This document shows, piece by piece, positions 38,826-46,952 of a stretch of 64,000 bases of DNA. The translations under genes were made by a program, and so were the position numbers. Source of the stretch: Kiloniellales bacterium (GTDB taxonomy: Bacteria; Pseudomonadota; Alphaproteobacteria; Kiloniellales; JAKSBE01); assembly GCA_030066685.1 (NCBI GenBank), contig JASJBF010000018.1:85883-149882 (forward strand), written 5' to 3'. Each line of letters begins with the position of its first letter. Position 1 is the stretch's first letter. The notes under the pieces were generated by a model. The model saw only the letters and a program-made list of their open reading frames with translations, had not been told where the DNA came from and ran no database searches.

Positions 38826-39312
38826 CCCGGAGGGCCGGGCGATGGCCGGCGGCGCTTCCTCAGGCCGCCCCTTCGTCGGTCCGGCCTGTTCCGGCATTTG
38901 ATCCCGACCTGCCGGCGGCCGAAGCGCCGGCGGCAGCCCTTGCCCCGGGGCGAGGAGTCCGGTCCACTCGACCGGTCCGGCCCTCATCCAGTCGCCGAAC
39001 CGCGCGACCTCTTCGAAGCGCAACCTCTTCGAAGATTGACACGGCGTCTGCGAAGGCGCCGCGCTCCTTGCGGTTCCGGGTTTCATGTCGACCCGCCAAG
39101 CTGCGTGGGATTCCAACAATTTGGCGCAGGGGGCTTGTATTTCGAAGCGGATGGCGCCATGAGTCACTGAGTGGTTGCACGTTTTCTTAGAGTGCCTTGC
39201 TTGCGCCGCCGGGCGCCACCGAGCAGCTCCTTTGATTTTGTGCACTCCAATCCGGCACGGAGGTTCGCTCCTTGGCGTCTTTTCGTGCGATGTCGTTGAG
39301 AAAGGAGTAGCT
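38826..39312. other. Long non-coding leader upstream of the cold-shock gene
   Basis: No convincing gene is seen. The last 130 bp are AT-richer, suggesting the csp promoter and a long 5' leader, as is common for cold-shock mRNAs. A strong AAAGGAG (39301-39307) precedes the GTG start. Confidence 0.4.
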
Positions 39313-39522
39313 GTGGCTACCGGTACTGTGAAGTGGTTCAACCTGACCAAGGGTTACGGGTTTATTCAGCCGAGCGACGGCGGCGCGGATGCCTTCGTTC
39401 ATATCTCCGCCGTCGAGCGTGCGGGCCTGCGTAGCCTGAGCGAAGGCCAGAAGGTCGAATACGAGCTGACGCCAGGACGGAACGGCAAGTCCTCGGCCGA
39501 GAACCTCGTCCTGATCGACTGA
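39313..39522 (+). CDS. cspA: Cold-shock domain protein CspA family
   Basis: A 69-residue single cold-shock domain that binds single-stranded RNA and DNA. The RNP1 motif KGYGFI and RNP2-like FVHISAV are present, starting VATGTVKWFNLTKGYGF. GTG 39313 is fixed by AAAGGAG six bases upstream. The substitution of the usual KGFGFI by KGYGFI is common in alphaproteobacteria. A small basic protein gene follows, a frequent arrangement. Confidence 0.95.
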   Translation: MATGTVKWFNLTKGYGFIQPSDGGADAFVHISAVERAGLRSLSEGQKVEYELTPGRNGKSSAENLVLID

Positions 39523-39688
39523 ACGATCACCCGGGTTCGCCCTCCGGCCGCGGCGCGCTTGCAGCGCGCGGCCGGGGGCGGGTCCGGCACCAAGCCGGGC
39601 AGCACTCCGATCGCCCGGCTTTCGCATCCCGCCGGCCCCGGGTGCCGGCGGACGGCGAGCCTGTGCAAACGAACTTCGAGGAGAAGTC

Positions 39689-39835
39689 ATGGCCCGCAAG
39701 CCGAACTACGACTTTGAACGCAGGGAGCGTGAAAGGCTCAAGGCCGAGAAGAAAGCTGCCAAGGCGAAGGCCAAGGCCGAGAAAGCCGAAAAGGCCAAGG
39801 CCGAGACCGCGGACTCCCTGCCAGAGCACAGCTAA
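39689..39835 (+). CDS. 48-residue charged protein next to csp
   Basis: A short gene with a strong ribosome-binding site (GAGGAG, 39678-39683). The product begins MARKPNYDFERRERERLKAEKK and continues as a Lys/Ala/Glu helix, ending DSLPEHS. Very similar small proteins accompany csp genes in many alphaproteobacteria (from memory). It is probably a single highly charged helix; function unknown. Confidence 0.75.
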   Translation: MARKPNYDFERRERERLKAEKKAAKAKAKAEKAEKAKAETADSLPEHS

Positions 39836-40130
39836 CGCCCCTTGGGCTGCACTGCGGTTTCTTCGCCGCCGTTCCACTCGGATCCGGCGCGGCCCGAGGT
39901 CCGACGCTAGGTTTGCGGCAACCGCAACGACGCAACCGGCTCCGAGAGTAGCGCCGGGGGCCGTGATCGTGCCCAGACCCCGGTGGATGGCCATTTCCTT
40001 GGACCAAGGGATGAGTTCCGATTTGGGCCGAGGCCGTCCGTGCCGGACCCCGCTGCGCGGAAGCCTTGCCCGGAGGGGCCGGCCTCTCGGAGCCTGACCC
40101 ACTGTCCTCGATTGGGGAGCGTAGGCGCCG

Positions 40131-41054
40131 ATGCCCGCGACGGACAGCCCCTTCCGGGGCATCTATCCCATGCTCTACGCCTACTTCGGCCGCGACGGCG
40201 GGCTCGACCGCGCAGCGCTGCGGCGCCAGGTCGCGCACTGCGTCGAGGCCGGTGTCCAGGGGCTCGCCGTGCTGGGGCTGGCGACCGAGGTCGACAAGCT
40301 GTCCCTCGAGGAGCGCCGCCGGCTGCTGGATTGGACGGCCGAGGACCTCGACGGCCGCCTGCCGCTCGCGGTGACGGTCTTCGGCGAGAGCGTCGAGGCC
40401 CAGGCCGACTTCCTGCGCGCAGTCGAGGCGGCCGGGGCCGACTGGGCGATCCTTCAGCCGCCGCGCCGGGCGGGGATGTCGGAAGCCGAGTGCCTGGCGT
40501 TCTTCTCCGCGGTCATGGCGACCAGCGCGCTGCCCGTGGCGATCCAGAACGCCCCGGAGTATCTCGGGATCGGCCTCGGGGTCGAGAGCATCGAGACCCT
40601 GCGGCGGCGGCACGACAACTTCGTCCTGCTTAAGGGCGAGGGGCCGGCGCTGACCATCCGGGAGGTGATCGAGGCCAGCGGCGAAGGGCTGGCGGTCTTC
40701 AACGGGCGCAACGGGCTCGAACTGCCGGACAACCTCAGGGCCGGCTGCGCCGGCGTCATCCCGGGGCCGGAGACCTGCGCGATCCAGGCGCGCATCTACG
40801 AGCTGATGGCCGGCGGGACGCCCGGCGGCGAGGCCGAGGCGGAGCGGCTCTACCGCGAGATCCTGCCGCTGCTCACCTTCGTCATGCAGTCGCTTCAGAC
40901 CCTGCACTGCTACGGCAAGCGGATCCTGGCCTGGCAGCTGGACCTGGGCGAGGTCCACGACCGGGCCCCGGCCCTGGCGCCGACGGCCTTCGGCCTGGAC
41001 TGCGTCCGGCGTCACGCCGAGGCCCTGGCGCGGATCTCGATCGAGACCCCGTAA
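40131..41054 (+). CDS. Dihydrodipicolinate synthase family aldolase
   Basis: A 307-residue class I aldolase of the DapA/NanA superfamily. The Schiff-base Lys is K168 in FVLLKGEG and the catalytic Tyr is Y144 in NAPEYLG. The usual GTTGE loop is replaced by LGLATEVDKLS. Because that pyruvate-carboxylate-binding Thr-Thr pair is missing, it is unlikely to be true DapA and more likely handles another 2-keto acid or sugar acid substrate. It is monocistronic, with a bidirectional hairpin after it. Confidence 0.85.
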   Translation: MPATDSPFRGIYPMLYAYFGRDGGLDRAALRRQVAHCVEAGVQGLAVLGLATEVDKLSLEERRRLLDWTAEDLDGRLPLAVTVFGESVEAQADFLRAVEAAGADWAILQPPRRAGMSEAECLAFFSAVMATSALPVAIQNAPEYLGIGLGVESIETLRRRHDNFVLLKGEGPALTIREVIEASGEGLAVFNGRNGLELPDNLRAGCAGVIPGPETCAIQARIYELMAGGTPGGEAEAERLYREILPLLTFVMQSLQTLHCYGKRILAWQLDLGEVHDRAPALAPTAFGLDCVRRHAEALARISIETP

Positions 41055-41070
41055 GCCTCCTCCGACGGAA

Positions 41071-41105
41071 GAGAGGCGGCGGACCCTCGGGGCCAGCCGC
41101 CTCTC
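41071..41105. terminator. Bidirectional terminator hairpin
   Basis: GAGAGGCGGC (41071-41080) pairs with GCCGCCTCTC (41096-41105). It lies between the convergent ends of the aldolase and the first peptidase-like gene and could serve both. T-runs are weak. Confidence 0.55.
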
Positions 41106-41134
41106 GGACTGCGGTTACCGCGCGAAGCCGGTCG

Positions 41135-43168
41135 TCAACGGCGGGTCACCGTAAAGTCGTCGTCGTCATCGTCATCGTCGTCGTCTGGACTCGCCCTCCG
41201 AACGGCGGCCCGGGCGTCGACCAAGCCGAAGCCGGTTCCGAAATCGAAGCCGACGTCGAAATCCGGCGTTGCCGGGTCGTCCATGTCGGTCGCCGTGTCC
41301 TCGAGAATGCGAAGGATCTCGTCGGCGGTCAGCGAGCGGTTGGCCTCCAGCATCAGCGCTGCCACGGCCGCGACGTGGGGTGCCGCGGCGGAGGTGCCGA
41401 AGAAGTTGTTGCCCTCCGGATCCCGGTTGCCGAACTCGTCGCGGCCACCGAAGAAGGTCGTGATGCCACCGTCCGGTCCGGTGACCCGCGGCTGCTCGCG
41501 CAGTTCCTCGACCGGAAGGCCTTCGGTGTCGAAGAGGGTCGGCGTGCCGCCCGCCGAGGAGGCTGCGTTGATCTCCGGCGGGGAGACGCCGAAGCGCGGC
41601 GTTTGGCGCCAGAAGGAAGAGCCGACACCGGCAGCACCTGCGGCGTTTGCGTGGCCGTAGCTCGAGCCGCTGTTCGTGGCGAACTCGTTCGGAAAGGAGG
41701 TCGGCGGGTCGTTGGTGTTCTCCGAGCCGGGATCGAAGACCACGTACTTCATGAAGCCCGGTGCTGGGCCCTCGAAGAGCTCGATCGCAATCGCGATTTC
41801 CAGCGGCTCGTCGGTGTTGTTGATGATGTCGAAAAACTCGATCGGATCGCCGCCGATGTTGAACGCCCGGCCGCCAATCCCGGTGAAGCGGCCGCTCGGG
41901 AAGTAGACAAGGATATCGAGATCGCTGGCCGAGCCCGGGGCACCGCTGACCGAGGCCGCGGGCTGATCCCAGTTGAATGCGAAGCGCGTCTGACCGGGGG
42001 CGACGGTGAAGCTCTGCAGATCGTCGACGCCCGGCCCCGGATCGAAGTCGTGGCGCGGCCCGGCGATCCCCCTTACGCCCGAATCCACGAAGCCGGCCTC
42101 GCCGCTGTCCCAAGCGTTGCGGCCATGGTTTCCCGACGCGGAGAAATAGACGACGCCGGCCGCCCGCACCTGGTCGACCGCCTGGGCGATGACGCCGTCC
42201 TGGAACATCGGTTCCGTGAAATAGAGAATGTCGTCGACGATGATCTCGGCGCCTGCCTGGTTGGCCAGTTCCACGATGCCGTTGGCAAAGTCGGCCTGGC
42301 CTTTGTTGGCGGTATGAAAGGCTTGGCTCGCCCGCGGCGCGACGTCGCGGATCAGTTGCATCATGGCGCGGCCTTCGTCGGGGGCGGGACAGGCGGTGTC
42401 GTCGAGGATCGTGATCCGCCGTTCCGGGGGCAGGTCGCCGGTCTCGATGTCGTCGGCCGCGCCGCCCTGGCAGTCGTAGCTGTCCGAAAGCACGCCGACC
42501 GTGATCCGGCGGCCGTTGACCTCGAAGACCTCTCGGGCGACGTCCGAGAACATTGCCGGGTCGCCTTCGCTGGTCACCGAGCCGGCTTGGGCGATCGCAA
42601 CGGAGGGGCGGGCCAGTTGCAGGCTGCCGAGGCCGGCCGCCTGCTCGAGCGCGGTGACCGGCAGCCAGCCGGAAACCACGCGGCCGAAGGCGGAGCCGCG
42701 CTCCAGACCCAGGGCCTGCAAGTCCGCCAGCAGGTCGGCCGCCTCGCCCGAGGCGGCGGCGTCTATCAGGACCTTGCCGTCCACGACCCGAGCCAGCGGA
42801 CCGCCGGACAAGGCCGGTACCGCATCGGCACGCAGGCCGCGCACCGCAGAGTCCGCCTGCAGCCCCTCATGGAGCGCGGCCAGCGCCGGGTCCATCTTGG
42901 ACATCGGGCCGGTCTTGGCGGCCCGGATGCCGGCGATGGCCTCCGCCTCGGAGGTGTCGAAGCCCTGGGCTTGGCTCCCGGTGGCCGTCCAGGGCGCGAT
43001 CAGGGCGCCCATCGCGGCGGCCGCCATCAGCCGCCGAACCGATCCCGCGCGCCTGCCGCGCCGCCCTTCTGCGCCGCCGTAGGCCATCTCACGCTCGGCG
43101 GCTTCGACGGCACGGACAGCGTTGCGACGCTGGCCCTCCGCCCGTCTTCCAAGGTGTCTTGCAGTCAT
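41135..43168 (-). CDS. Exported subtilisin/sedolisin-like protein with poly-Asp tail, copy 1
   Basis: A 677-residue protein. A long basic N-terminus precedes the signal segment (VRRLMAAAAMGALIAPWTATGSQAQ), then a pro-region to about residue 200. The peptidase fold follows, with Asp in VGVLSDSYD (about D229), Asn in FSASGNHG and Ser in FFGTSAAAPH (about S593). Where subtilases have HGTxVAG this protein has DEGRAMMQ (E265), as in sedolisin-like (S53-like) relatives. The region between holds a beta-sandwich-like insert. The C-terminus is ten Asp followed by FTVTRR. GGAGGATAG precedes the ATG. It is about two-thirds identical by eye to the next gene. It is probably secreted; whether it cuts peptides is unproven. 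Confidence 0.85.
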   Translation of the reverse strand: MTARHLGRRAEGQRRNAVRAVEAAEREMAYGGAEGRRGRRAGSVRRLMAAAAMGALIAPWTATGSQAQGFDTSEAEAIAGIRAAKTGPMSKMDPALAALHEGLQADSAVRGLRADAVPALSGGPLARVVDGKVLIDAAASGEAADLLADLQALGLERGSAFGRVVSGWLPVTALEQAAGLGSLQLARPSVAIAQAGSVTSEGDPAMFSDVAREVFEVNGRRITVGVLSDSYDCQGGAADDIETGDLPPERRITILDDTACPAPDEGRAMMQLIRDVAPRASQAFHTANKGQADFANGIVELANQAGAEIIVDDILYFTEPMFQDGVIAQAVDQVRAAGVVYFSASGNHGRNAWDSGEAGFVDSGVRGIAGPRHDFDPGPGVDDLQSFTVAPGQTRFAFNWDQPAASVSGAPGSASDLDILVYFPSGRFTGIGGRAFNIGGDPIEFFDIINNTDEPLEIAIAIELFEGPAPGFMKYVVFDPGSENTNDPPTSFPNEFATNSGSSYGHANAAGAAGVGSSFWRQTPRFGVSPPEINAASSAGGTPTLFDTEGLPVEELREQPRVTGPDGGITTFFGGRDEFGNRDPEGNNFFGTSAAAPHVAAVAALMLEANRSLTADEILRILEDTATDMDDPATPDFDVGFDFGTGFGLVDARAAVRRASPDDDDDDDDDDFTVTRR

Positions 43169-43446
43169 GTCCTATCCTCCATCCCAGTCGTTGCGGAGGG
43201 GACACTTCGCCTTCGCCACCGTGGCTCCCAAGAAAACACCGGCGACGGATCTCGGCGAGCGCCCCGGCGGCAATACAACCTTAAATAGATAAATCATGAT
43301 GGGGCGTTCTTGTAATAAGATTGTGTCCGCGAAGCGCTGGCGGCCGGATCGCGGCGAGCGCCGCCAGGTGAGACGGCCCCCGCGACGGCGGGGTGGAGAT
43401 ACGAAACCGCGCCCCGCTCGCTTCTGGTGGGTCGCCAAATGTCGAA
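43169..43446 (-). promoter_or_regulatory. Upstream region of peptidase-like copy 1
   Basis: No gene is visible. On the minus strand it holds an AT-rich segment (about 43270-43330) and the motif AAGGTTGTAT, 105 bp before the start. Its near-copy AAGGTTGCAT lies 111 bp before copy 2 (45618-45627), suggesting that the promoter or leader was duplicated with the gene. Confidence 0.45.
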
Positions 43447-43475
43447 GAGGGGCGGTGCCAGCGGCACCGCCCCTC
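43447..43475 (-). terminator. Strong hairpin after peptidase-like copy 2
   Basis: A 13-bp perfect stem (GAGGGGCGGTGCC with GGCACCGCCCCTC) and a three-base loop, 32 bp after the copy 2 stop on the minus strand. The T-run is poor, but the stem is among the strongest in the window. Confidence 0.7.
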
Positions 43476-43506
43476 TCGGCGGGCGTTCGGATTTCCGAAC
43501 CGCGGG

Positions 43507-45507
43507 TCAGCGTCCGATCAACGCCACGTCGTCGTCATCGTCGTCGTCATCGTTTTTGCCGCGTGCCTTGAGCACGGCGGCGAGGGCGTTGACGAAGCCG
43601 TTGCCGGTTCCGAAGTCGAAGCCGAAATCGAAGCCGGGGGTCGCCGGATCGTCCATGTCGATCGCCGTGTCCTCGAGGATCTCGAAGACCTCATCGGGGC
43701 TGAGCGAGCGATCGGCCTCCAGCATCAGGGCCGCGACGGCCGCGACGTGCGGTGCCGAGGCGGAGGTGCCGAAGAAGTTGGTCCCGTCCGGATCGATGTT
43801 GCCGAACTCGTCGCGGGTGCCGAAGAAGGTCGTGATGCCGCCGTCCGGCCCGGTGAACCTGGGCTGGGCGCGCAGCTCTTCGACCGGCAGACCCTCGAGG
43901 TCGAAAAGGATCGGCGTGCCGCCGGCCGAGGAGAAGGCGTTGATCCGCGGCGGGAAGACCCCGAAGCGCGGCGTCTGGCGCCAGAAGGAGGCACCCACGC
44001 CGGCCGCGCCGGCGGCGTTGGAATGGCCGTAGTTGGTGCTGCTGTTGGTCTGGTACTCGGCGGGGAAGGAGGTCGGCGGGTCGTTGATGTTCTCCGAACG
44101 CGGATCGAAGACGACGTACTTCATGAAGCCCGGCGCCGGACCGTCGAAGAGCTCGAGGGCGATATTGACCTCCAGGTCGTCGATGGTGTTGTTGACGATG
44201 CCGAAGACCTCGATGGGATCACCGCCGATGTTGGAGGCGAAGCCGCCGATGAAGGTGAAGTTCCCGGCGGCGTCGTAGACCAGGATGTCGACGTCGCTGG
44301 CCGAGCCGGGGGCACCACTGACCGAAACGGCGGGCTGGTCCCATTGGAACGCGAAGATCGTCACGCCGGGCGCAAGAATGAAGCTTTGCAGGTCGTCCAC
44401 TTCCGGGCCCGGATCGAAGTCGTGGCGAGCGCCGCCGAAGGCACCGGTAACCCCGGAATCGACGAAGCCGTTGTCTTCACTGTCCCAGGAGTTGCGCCCG
44501 CCGTTGCCGGCCGAGGAGAAGTAGGCGACGCCCTGGGCTTTCACCTGGTCGACCGCCTGGGCGATGATGCCGTCCTGGAACATCGGCTCGGCGAAGTAGA
44601 TGACGTCGTCGACGATCACCTCCGAGCCCGCCTGGTTGGCCAGCTCAACGATGCCGTTGGCGAAGTCGGCCTGGCCGCCGAAGGCGGTGTGGAAGGCCTG
44701 GCTGGCCCGCGGCGCGACGTCGCGGATCAGCTGCATCATGGCCCGGCCCTCGTCGGAGCCGGGGCAGGCACTGTCGTCGAGGATCGTGATCCGGCGCGCC
44801 GGCGGCAGGTCGCCGGTCGCGATGTCGCCGGCCGCACCCTCCAGGCAGTCGTAGCTGTCCGACAGCGAGCCGACGGTGATCCGGCGGCCCTTGACCCTGA
44901 AGGCCAGGCGGGCGAAGTCCGAGAGCATCGCCGGATCGCCTTCGCTGGTCACCGAGCCGACGCGAGGCAGCGCCACCGCCGGCCGGGCGGTTTGCAGAGT
45001 GCCGAGTTCGGCGGCCTGCTCGAGCGCGCCGACCGGCAGCCAGCCGGAGACCACGCGGCCAAAGGCGGAGCCTCGCTCGAGTCCCAGGGCTTCGAGATCG
45101 GCCAGCAGGTCGGTGCCTTGGCCCGTCGCGACGGCGTCGATCAAGACCTTGTCGTCGACGACCTGTGACAGCGATGCGGCGGAAAGGGCCGGTGCCTCTT
45201 CAACCTGCAAGCTACGCGCGGCGGTACCTACCTGCTGCTGTTCGTGCACGGCGACAAGCGCGGGGTCCATCTTGGTCATCGCGCCGGCTACGCCTTTGTC
45301 CGCCGCCACGGCATTCTGCAGCGAAGCGAGCATCATTGCGCCCGGTGCCATCAAGGCCCCCAGCGCGACCGCTGCGATCAGCCGGCGAGTCCGCAGTCCC
45401 GTTTTCTTGCCGCGCTTCTCGATCTCGCTCCCGGCGGCCCATAAGGCGCCGCCGTCATGCACGCAGGGGGCATGCGCGCCCTGCATTTCTTGGCGCTTTG
45501 CAATCAC
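43507..45507 (-). CDS. Exported subtilisin/sedolisin-like protein with poly-Asp tail, copy 2
   Basis: The 666-residue paralogue of copy 1, in tandem and the same direction. It has the same layout: basic N-terminal extension, signal segment (LIAAVALGALMAPGAMMLAS), pro-region, Asp in VGSLSDSYD, Glu in DEGRAMMQ in place of His, Asn in SSAGNGG and Ser in FFGTSASAPH (about S582). The tail is eight Asp followed by VALIGR, again six residues. The GTG start has AGGAGGA upstream. The two genes probably arose by duplication and kept the same export and tail. Substrate unknown; regulatory self-processing or toxin-like roles are possible. Confidence 0.85.
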   Translation of the reverse strand: MIAKRQEMQGAHAPCVHDGGALWAAGSEIEKRGKKTGLRTRRLIAAVALGALMAPGAMMLASLQNAVAADKGVAGAMTKMDPALVAVHEQQQVGTAARSLQVEEAPALSAASLSQVVDDKVLIDAVATGQGTDLLADLEALGLERGSAFGRVVSGWLPVGALEQAAELGTLQTARPAVALPRVGSVTSEGDPAMLSDFARLAFRVKGRRITVGSLSDSYDCLEGAAGDIATGDLPPARRITILDDSACPGSDEGRAMMQLIRDVAPRASQAFHTAFGGQADFANGIVELANQAGSEVIVDDVIYFAEPMFQDGIIAQAVDQVKAQGVAYFSSAGNGGRNSWDSEDNGFVDSGVTGAFGGARHDFDPGPEVDDLQSFILAPGVTIFAFQWDQPAVSVSGAPGSASDVDILVYDAAGNFTFIGGFASNIGGDPIEVFGIVNNTIDDLEVNIALELFDGPAPGFMKYVVFDPRSENINDPPTSFPAEYQTNSSTNYGHSNAAGAAGVGASFWRQTPRFGVFPPRINAFSSAGGTPILFDLEGLPVEELRAQPRFTGPDGGITTFFGTRDEFGNIDPDGTNFFGTSASAPHVAAVAALMLEADRSLSPDEVFEILEDTAIDMDDPATPGFDFGFDFGTGNGFVNALAAVLKARGKNDDDDDDDDVALIGR

Positions 45508-45735
45508 GTACCGTCCTCCTCAAAGGTGTGAGGCAGGGCAGAAACCTCCCTAGCTCGCCATTCCGCAGGCGTCGCGACTGCTGCAGGCAAGTCTTCCCAG
45601 GGATTATCCTCCCCGCTATGCAACCTTTGATAGCACGGTTGTAAACGATCCTTAATGACAATCTTGCGTTGCAGCGCCCCGGTCGCCGTCTGCGTGCACC
45701 GGCCTCGTGGAGAGTGAAGCCGCCGTGCCTCGGGA

Positions 45736-46950
45736 TCAGGCTTTGGTCAAGCCGTCGAGGACCGGCAGATGCGCGCTGTCCGGGAAGACCTCGGCGTCGA
45801 GGCGTCGGCGGTCGAGGCCGAGATGGTCGTGCAGCGTCGCCTTGCAGACCGCCCGCAGGTCGAGCGTTGGCGCCAAGTCGCGGCCGTCGAGCAGCCGGCT
45901 TCTGTCGAGTCCCGGCCAGTCGGCCAGCACCCGCCCGCCGGCGATCGCCCCGCCCAGGAGGAAGGCCGCGCCGCCGACACCGTGGTCGGTGCCGCCGCTG
46001 CCGTTGTGCGCGACGGTCCGGCCGAACTCGCTCATGGCCAGGACCGCGGTCTGGTCCCAGGCCGGGCCGAGCTCGGCCTTCAGCTTGGCCAGGCCCTGGC
46101 CCAGGGCTTCGAGGTGCCGGGCCAGGCGGCCGTCGTCGCGGCCCTGGTTGGCGTGGGTGTCCCAGCCGCCCATCTCGAGCACGGCGAGGCGCGGTCCCTC
46201 GTCCGCCGCCAACATTCGACCGGCCTTTTCCGCGAAGACCAGGAAGCCGCGCGGGCCGTAGAGACCGCGCAGGGCGCCCCTGCCGCGGGCCGCCATGTCG
46301 CCGGCCTCGCCGTCCTGCATGCGCAGGGCCTCGGAGAGGGCCGGCCCCAGCAGCGGATCGCGCTGCCAGAGATCCTGGATCTGGGTCAGCAGCGCCTCTT
46401 CCGGAAGCGGCAGGACGCTGGGCGACCAGGAGGCGACCCGGGCGCTGCCGCGCAGCACCAGCGGCACGGACTCGCCCAGCGCCAGGGCCCGAAGTTCCGC
46501 GCCTTCGCCGTCCAGGGCCCGGATCGCGCGGTTGAGCCAGCCGTCCCGGGCGCCGCCGGGCCGGGCGGTGCCGTTCTCGAGGACGTCCTGGGCGTCGAAG
46601 TGGGAGCGTTTGGCATAGGGCGGCGCGGCCGCGTGGATGGGCAGCAGCTCGCCCTGGCGGTAGAGATCGTGCAAGGGCGCCAGCGCCGGGTGCAGGCCGA
46701 AGAAGCCGTCCAGGTCCAGGGCGCCGGCCTCGCCGCCCGGCGCCGCCAGGGCGAGGCTGCCGCGGCTTCCGGCATAGGCCGGGTCGCCGAAGGGCGGGAC
46801 CGCGGCCAGGCCGTCCAGGCCGCCCCGGAGGATCACCACTACCAGGCGCCGCTCGCCGGGCAGGCTGGCCAGGGCGAGGCGCGGGCCGGCGAGGGCGCCG
46901 GCGGCGAGGCCGCCGGCCAGGGCCTGCAGGGCGCTGCGTCGGCTGATCAT
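45736..46950 (-). CDS. DUF1501 domain protein with Tat signal
   Basis: A 404-residue protein beginning MISRRSALQALAGGLAAGALAG, a twin-arginine signal. The rest matches DUF1501 (LVVVILRGGLDGLAAVPPFGDPAY, MGGWDTHANQG, FGRTVAHNGSGGTDHGVGGAAFLLGG), a family distantly related to sulfatase/alkaline-phosphatase folds. DUF1501 genes nearly always accompany DUF1800 genes, as here (next gene upstream, two bases apart). Function unknown; possibly an exported hydrolase. Confidence 0.92.
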   Translation of the reverse strand: MISRRSALQALAGGLAAGALAGPRLALASLPGERRLVVVILRGGLDGLAAVPPFGDPAYAGSRGSLALAAPGGEAGALDLDGFFGLHPALAPLHDLYRQGELLPIHAAAPPYAKRSHFDAQDVLENGTARPGGARDGWLNRAIRALDGEGAELRALALGESVPLVLRGSARVASWSPSVLPLPEEALLTQIQDLWQRDPLLGPALSEALRMQDGEAGDMAARGRGALRGLYGPRGFLVFAEKAGRMLAADEGPRLAVLEMGGWDTHANQGRDDGRLARHLEALGQGLAKLKAELGPAWDQTAVLAMSEFGRTVAHNGSGGTDHGVGGAAFLLGGAIAGGRVLADWPGLDRSRLLDGRDLAPTLDLRAVCKATLHDHLGLDRRRLDAEVFPDSAHLPVLDGLTKA

Positions 46951-46952
46951 GC

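Noticed and set aside
41156..41185. Triplet repeat (GTC/ATC) as a CRISPR or tandem-repeat array
   Set aside because: It is the in-frame coding for the Asp run at the end of the peptidase-like gene; there are no spacers.
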